This document shows, one piece after another, positions 63,080 to 64,000 of a DNA stretch of 64,000 nucleotides. Below the pieces are notes generated by a model. The model worked only from the letters and a program-made list of their open reading frames with translations. It was not told the DNA's origin and searched no databases. The translations under genes and the position numbers were made by a program. Each line of letters starts with the position of its first letter. Positions within the stretch are counted from its first letter, which is position 1. The stretch is from Peronospora farinosa (taxonomy: Eukaryota > Oomycota > Peronosporomycetes > Peronosporales > Peronosporaceae): assembly GCA_947646735.1 (NCBI GenBank), contig CANTFK010000994.1, forward strand, positions 310,001-374,000, in the 5' to 3' direction.

Positions 63080-64000
63080 ATGACTGTTGTGACTGTCGGC
63101 GTAGCCGATTCGGAGCTGATGTCTGTGGTGTTATACACGCCATTGCCATGGCTTATGCGACTAGATCTTCTCCCTTTCTTATTCCTCTACGTTACGGCAG
63201 TGTATCTGTACATGTTGCGGCCAGAGGATGACGTGGTTCCGTGGATTTTCGGTGCTTTTAGTGTCTTCTGGCACGCGCTGGCGCTACTGAGCACTGAATG
63301 GAGCGTAGATGTGCGTTGCTGGATGTCTTGCTCACGTTTAGCGGCAGTAGTTGCGGACGAGCGTCTTCGGATACTGGCCAAGGTGGAGCCAGCGCTTGCA
63401 ATGTTGCCCAAGCAGCTCTGCGTCTGCCACGTGACGCTTAAGGAGAAGAAAGAGACGTCCAAGGATCAACTTGTGCCTACGCTTTGGTTCTCGTACCAAA
63501 ATGTAAAGTTTTGTCTATACGAGGACGTGGATACCATCAATTGCAGCAATGACAGTCAATTTCGTCGACTTGAATTCCCATCCTCCAGGACGTTAGAGTC
63601 TTATCTGCAGAGTAAAGGCATCATGTCAACGAAGGAGCTACAAGAGGCTCGTGGGAAGTGGGGCAAGAATGATTTTGAATTGCCCATGCCCAAGTTTGCT
63701 GAATTGCTCAAAGAACAACTAGTGGCTCCATTTTTTGTCTTTCAGTTCTTCTGCATGCTGCTATGGTGTCTCGATGAATACATGTACTACTCCCTGCTAA
63801 CGCTGCTAATGCTCGTGATTTTTGAGTGCACGGTCGTTAAGCAGCGTCAGCAAAACATGGACACACTGCTGCATATGCGGCGCCCACCACAGCCGTGCCT
63901 GGTCTTTCGGTCTGGTCGTTGGGGTCAGGTCTTGAGTGACGACCTCGTTCCAGGTGATATCTGCTCCGTTGGCCACAATGGCCATGAACGTGATGCTGTT
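63080..64000 (+). CDS. P5A-type ATPase (ATP13A1/Spf1-like), N-terminal part
   Basis: ATG at 63,080, open to the window edge (307 codons visible of an expected ~1,100-1,200). P5A ATPases sit in the ER membrane and dislocate mis-targeted transmembrane helices. Visible: the P5-specific N-terminal hydrophobic segments (LPFLFLYVTAVYLYML; VPWIFGAFSVFWHALALL), LWFSYQNVKFCLYED, then the diagnostic P5A block VAPFFVFQFFCMLLWCLDEY with MYYSLLTLLMLVIFECTVVK (M1/M2, residues ~215-255). The start of the actuator domain is SGRWGQVLSDDLVPGDICSV, whose D-x2-PGD is conserved in P-type ATPases. The phosphorylation site and nucleotide domain lie beyond the window. Confidence 0.9.
   Translation, partial: MTVVTVGVADSELMSVVLYTPLPWLMRLDLLPFLFLYVTAVYLYMLRPEDDVVPWIFGAFSVFWHALALLSTEWSVDVRCWMSCSRLAAVVADERLRILAKVEPALAMLPKQLCVCHVTLKEKKETSKDQLVPTLWFSYQNVKFCLYEDVDTINCSNDSQFRRLEFPSSRTLESYLQSKGIMSTKELQEARGKWGKNDFELPMPKFAELLKEQLVAPFFVFQFFCMLLWCLDEYMYYSLLTLLMLVIFECTVVKQRQQNMDTLLHMRRPPQPCLVFRSGRWGQVLSDDLVPGDICSVGHNGHERDAV

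Noticed and set aside
63187..63462. 91-codon minus-strand ORF near the right edge
   Set aside because: It is the shadow of the P5A ATPase coding sequence on the plus strand.

Overview
The window is nuclear DNA of a plant-pathogenic-type oomycete (Peronosporales: Phytophthora or a downy mildew). The signs are short GT-AG introns, genes that look stramenopile, oomycete initiator-like motifs just upstream of starts, and dense decayed Ty3/gypsy, Ty1/copia, pogo/Tigger-like and hAT-like elements in families that I recognise from Phytophthora. I cannot assign genus or species from this sequence alone. There is no CRISPR array, rRNA gene, functional tRNA gene or bacterial-type operon.

Layout. (1) 1-12,040 is nested retrotransposons: a gypsy element (A, minus, running off the left edge) sits inside a copia element (B, minus). 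A mosaic of short repeats follows, then a complete but heavily decayed gypsy element (C, plus), whose 3' LTR is split by a tRNA-derived SINE with a 16-bp target duplication. (2) 12,041-18,574 holds gypsy fragments, a dead pogo-like transposase split by a solo LTR, and a 2-kb inverted repeat whose arms each carry a copy of one tiny secreted-peptide ORF. (3) 18,575-29,421 is a compact gene island: TIP30/HTATIP2-like reductase (with a decayed tandem copy), LDAH-like lipid-droplet hydrolase, an 800-residue protein I do not recognise, mitochondrial 3-hydroxyacyl-CoA dehydrogenase, an AAAP amino-acid permease and Mediator subunit 21. (4) 30,088-51,262 is a transposon block: gypsy D (sister of C), copia F, a Tigger-like and a hAT-like transposase, a second gypsy family (E), more copia pieces and a 14-bp minisatellite. 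(5) 51,503-64,000 is a second island: a membrane-anchored alpha/beta-hydrolase-fold protein, a mitochondrial TPR protein, a giant RME-8/DNAJC13-like protein and the start of a P5A-type ATPase.

The genes are unrelated housekeeping functions (lipid and fatty-acid handling, amino-acid import, transcription, endosomal sorting, ER P5 ATPase) in alternating divergent and convergent pairs with short spacers. This gene-dense/repeat-dense alternation is typical of oomycete genomes.

The most interesting signals are: an RME-8-like protein with no J domain; a canonical A_AAA_AAC frameshift heptamer plus hairpin joining gag and protease in gypsy A; antisense ORFs shared by gypsy C and D between pol and the 3' LTR; a 27-bp perfect hairpin with a copia gag start codon in its loop; and the inverted repeat with twin secreted peptides.
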